Of a stretch of DNA of 64,000 nucleotides, positions 62,102 to 64,000 are shown piece after piece (positions within the stretch are counted from its first letter, which is position 1; each line of letters opens with the position of its first letter). This DNA is from Sulfuricella denitrificans (GTDB lineage Bacteria > Pseudomonadota > Gammaproteobacteria > Burkholderiales > Sulfuricellaceae): the NCBI GenBank assembly GCA_002632355.1, contig NSJJ01000016.1, positions 1 through 64,000 on the forward strand. Reading direction: 5' to 3'. The notes beneath the pieces were generated by a model, which ran no database searches, had not been told where the DNA came from, and saw only the letters and a program-made list of their open reading frames with translations. A program made the translations under genes and the position numbers.

Positions 62102-64000
62102 TCAACATCTCAGCCTGAATTGATGCGTTGCGGTGAATCCAGTCTGCGCCCAGCGTGCCCGAAAGATCGCTCAGGTACTGCGCGCTTGCCACGTAGGATT
62201 GCTCCTGCCGGGCCAGCGCCAGCAGTCCCGCATACTGCTCATGTTCCACCTTGGTGAGCTGGTTCTGACGCTCAAGGAAGCGCTGCAGGTTTTCCTCGTG
62301 CCGCCGCCAAAGCACCATGTCGCGCTGCTGCTTGATGGACAGCCGTTCCTGATACCAGTCGCTGGCCAGCAACGCATTGCGCGTAAACATGCTGCGGATT
62401 TCCAGGTCGCGAATACCTTTGCCCTCGTAGCTCCCGGTCGCCATGATGTGGAGGATCGCCTTGAGTGGCGGACAGGCATCATTGATCGACCCGTCATCGA
62501 GATAGTTCTGCGCTACCTTACGCTGCGCTTCGACGATGTTGTCCACACCATCCACAAAAGCCTCCAGATCCTGCGTCTCCGGCCTGAGCATGGCTTCGTC
62601 GAACACAGCCATCGGATTATCGAAAATCTTGCCAAAGTTGGCGTGCACGAAGCGGCTGGTAATGCGGTAACCGAGGCGGCTCGCGAGAATCTGCCGGCCC
62701 TGGAAATCAAAATTCGCAAGGGGTTCGAGGTAGCCGCGCTCGATCATGAGCTGCGGGTCGCGCTCGCGCACCGACATGCGGCACCACAGCTCCGGAATCA
62801 GCAGGCTGATGTCATGGTCCACGCGCCGGTTGGGGCCAATATGTCCGGCTGCGGTGGAAAAGCCGTCATAACCGCTGATAATGTAGGAAACCAGGGCATT
62901 GTTCAGATCCGCTGTCGCGCGCAGTGGGTTGAACGGCCCCTTGGTCAGCGCGCCTTCCGAACCTGCGCCGGTGGTCGAGGGGGATTTCCCGGTCAGGCTG
63001 GCGATGAAATCCATGAACAGCTCAGGCAGTTCCTGGAAGTGGATCGGGTTGTAAACCGCCAGAGGGCGAATCCCATGCTCACGATCCGGCGGATTATTGC
63101 GCCGCCCGGGCATGACCGCATTGACCGGAAAATGCACGGATTCCTTCAGCGGAACGCGCCGGTAAAGCCGGGCCCCCATCTCGGCGATATAACGGTCGCG
63201 CGGATTGACCAGATCGGGGCGCCGCTGCAGATAGCGCACGTTGGCAGAAGGCTTGCCATCCACGATGCGCGGATGCGCGGATGAGACAAAGTAGTGAGCC
63301 TCAGGCGCCATGCTGGCCGCCCGAACCAACTGATTCATTGGCGGGCTGAATAGTTCAAGGCTGATGGCGTCATTCACCATTTCTTTGGCGTCTGCAGTGG
63401 TCAGGGGGTCAAAGTTGGAAATAAAATTATCCGCTCCGGCCAGATCAGCCTCGGCCTGCAGATCCAGGCCGCGGTGAATCGCATCATCCGGGCGCTGGAA
63501 CAGGCGCAGTTCGCAGTTGGCTGCCAGCTTGACGCTGGGGTTGGCGTAATCCGGGTTGAGATGGGCCAGCCGGGCTGAGGGCACGGTGATGGAGGCGGTG
63601 ATATCGTCTTCGGTCTGGATTTTTCCTGCGCCGATGAAATCATGGCGCAGCTTGTACATGCGCCACGAACCGTCCGGCTCCACGCCAACACGAAGAAAAC
63701 TCGCCACCAGGCGACGGCCATTGTATTTGAGCTCGTGTCCCGGATAGCCGTTCACCATGTCAACCGAGAAATACCTGCGCCAGGCGCCCCCCCATTCCGG
63801 CCGGTAAAAACGCTTGATCACGAAAACCAGCGCGCGGATGTGCTGCGGGATACTTTCCAGCCACTGGTTGTATTCGCCGGTATATGCACTCTCGGAGGGC
63901 GTCAGCAACTTGATCACCGAACCCAGCGTCCGCTCATCGCTCAATAGCGGGCGGCTGTCACGGGCTTGCGTACTGCGAAAACGGCTTGAATAATCCTTGT
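62085..64000 (-). CDS. PPi-dependent PEP carboxykinase-like protein, C-terminal part (cut by window edge)
   Basis: About 638 residues visible; the frame stays open to the right edge (KDYSSRFRSTQARDSRPLLSDE...), so the start is outside. Blocks such as LTGKSPSTTGAGSEGALTKG, ADLNNALVSYIISGYDGFST, GHIGPNRRVDHDISLLIPELW and EAFVDGVDNIVEAQRKVAQNY fit my memory of the about 1100-residue PPi-type PEPCK known from Propionibacterium and Entamoeba, which interconverts oxaloacetate/PPi and PEP/Pi/CO2. GKSPSTTG looks like a phosphate-binding loop. The last codons and stop lie in the MarR operator. Assignment is from recalled similarity, so moderate. Confidence 0.6.
   Translation of the reverse strand, partial: KDYSSRFRSTQARDSRPLLSDERTLGSVIKLLTPSESAYTGEYNQWLESIPQHIRALVFVIKRFYRPEWGGAWRRYFSVDMVNGYPGHELKYNGRRLVASFLRVGVEPDGSWRMYKLRHDFIGAGKIQTEDDITASITVPSARLAHLNPDYANPSVKLAANCELRLFQRPDDAIHRGLDLQAEADLAGADNFISNFDPLTTADAKEMVNDAISLELFSPPMNQLVRAASMAPEAHYFVSSAHPRIVDGKPSANVRYLQRRPDLVNPRDRYIAEMGARLYRRVPLKESVHFPVNAVMPGRRNNPPDREHGIRPLAVYNPIHFQELPELFMDFIASLTGKSPSTTGAGSEGALTKGPFNPLRATADLNNALVSYIISGYDGFSTAAGHIGPNRRVDHDISLLIPELWCRMSVRERDPQLMIERGYLEPLANFDFQGRQILASRLGYRITSRFVHANFGKIFDNPMAVFDEAMLRPETQDLEAFVDGVDNIVEAQRKVAQNYLDDGSINDACPPLKAILHIMATGSYEGKGIRDLEIRSMFTRNALLASDWYQERLSIKQQRDMVLWRRHEENLQRFLERQNQLTKVEHEQYAGLLALARQEQSYVASAQYLSDLSGTLGADWIHRNASIQAEMLTSGSN

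Noticed and set aside
1-64000. CRISPR arrays, prophage, integrase or transposase genes
   Set aside because: No regularly spaced repeats, phage structural genes or transposase motifs were seen on either strand; the only mobile sequences are the two MITE-like elements and the REP-like repeat.

Overview
The window reads as a stretch of chromosome from a moderately GC-rich betaproteobacterium. The gene content (Acr3-type ars operon, many c-di-GMP and two-component proteins, RnfH/RatA/SmpB and YciB/YciI/BolA/PpiC neighbourhoods, Moco genes) fits the Nitrosomonadales (Sulfuricella/Gallionella-like), but that placement is inferred from gene style and not computed. Most genes lie on the minus strand in tightly packed operons with ATGA or TGATG overlaps. 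I see no rRNA, tRNA, CRISPR, phage or transposase gene.

Left part (1-12 kb): a tolC-macA-macB(ATPase)-macB(permease) export operon whose permease runs off the left edge with an apparent 1-base frameshift; a Spy/CpxP-like periplasmic protein; an OmpR/EnvZ-like pair; a CDF metal exporter; and a large GAF-PAS-PAS-GGDEF-EAL protein.

12-16.4 kb: an extended arsenic operon, arsR-acr3-GDCC protein-YraQ/ArsP-like permease-small CC-tailed protein-DUF2703/thioredoxin fusion-arsC, with a clear ArsR-type palindrome upstream. A SulP anion transporter (+) and an MscS channel (-) converge on a 168-bp MITE-like element.

19.7-26.5 kb: a four-gene signalling operon (dCache/HAMP/GAF/PAS hybrid kinase with two receiver domains, two stand-alone receivers, and a GAF/degenerate GGDEF/EAL/receiver protein), followed by an AT-rich 500-bp gap.

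27-33.4 kb: dsbB, an RluF-like pseudouridine synthase, and molybdenum cofactor genes mobB-moeA-moaD-moaE; a 268-bp MITE-like element with 3-bp target duplication separates dsbB from glycogen phosphorylase. 33.7-44.5 kb: peroxiredoxin, ferritin-like protein, DUF4202 protein, SseB-like protein, glucokinase, CorA, a PAS-GGDEF-EAL protein, an orphan ParA, FKBP, DUF3301 protein and a Lon-like protease.

44.6-57 kb is mainly housekeeping: htpX/nhaR, M48 lipoprotein, trpS, site-2 protease, YciO, PHP phosphoesterase, yciB-yciI-bolA-ppiC, an HD-GYP protein, an orphan nosD-like gene, smpB, ratA and rnfH. 57-64 kb: an uncharacterised protein, a HIT-superfamily protein resembling GDP-hexose phosphorylases, an M20 amidohydrolase, and a MarR-controlled marR-cytochrome b561-yceI-yceI operon. 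The MarR operator is a striking tandem palindrome that overlaps the 3' end of a large protein which I read as the C-terminal part of PPi-dependent PEP carboxykinase, cut by the right edge.

The most interesting leads are the accessory cysteine-rich proteins of the ars operon, the kinase-receiver-EAL operon, the two hairpin MITEs, the MarR double operator, and the HIT-family and PPi-PEPCK-like enzymes. None of these is a proven new system from sequence alone.
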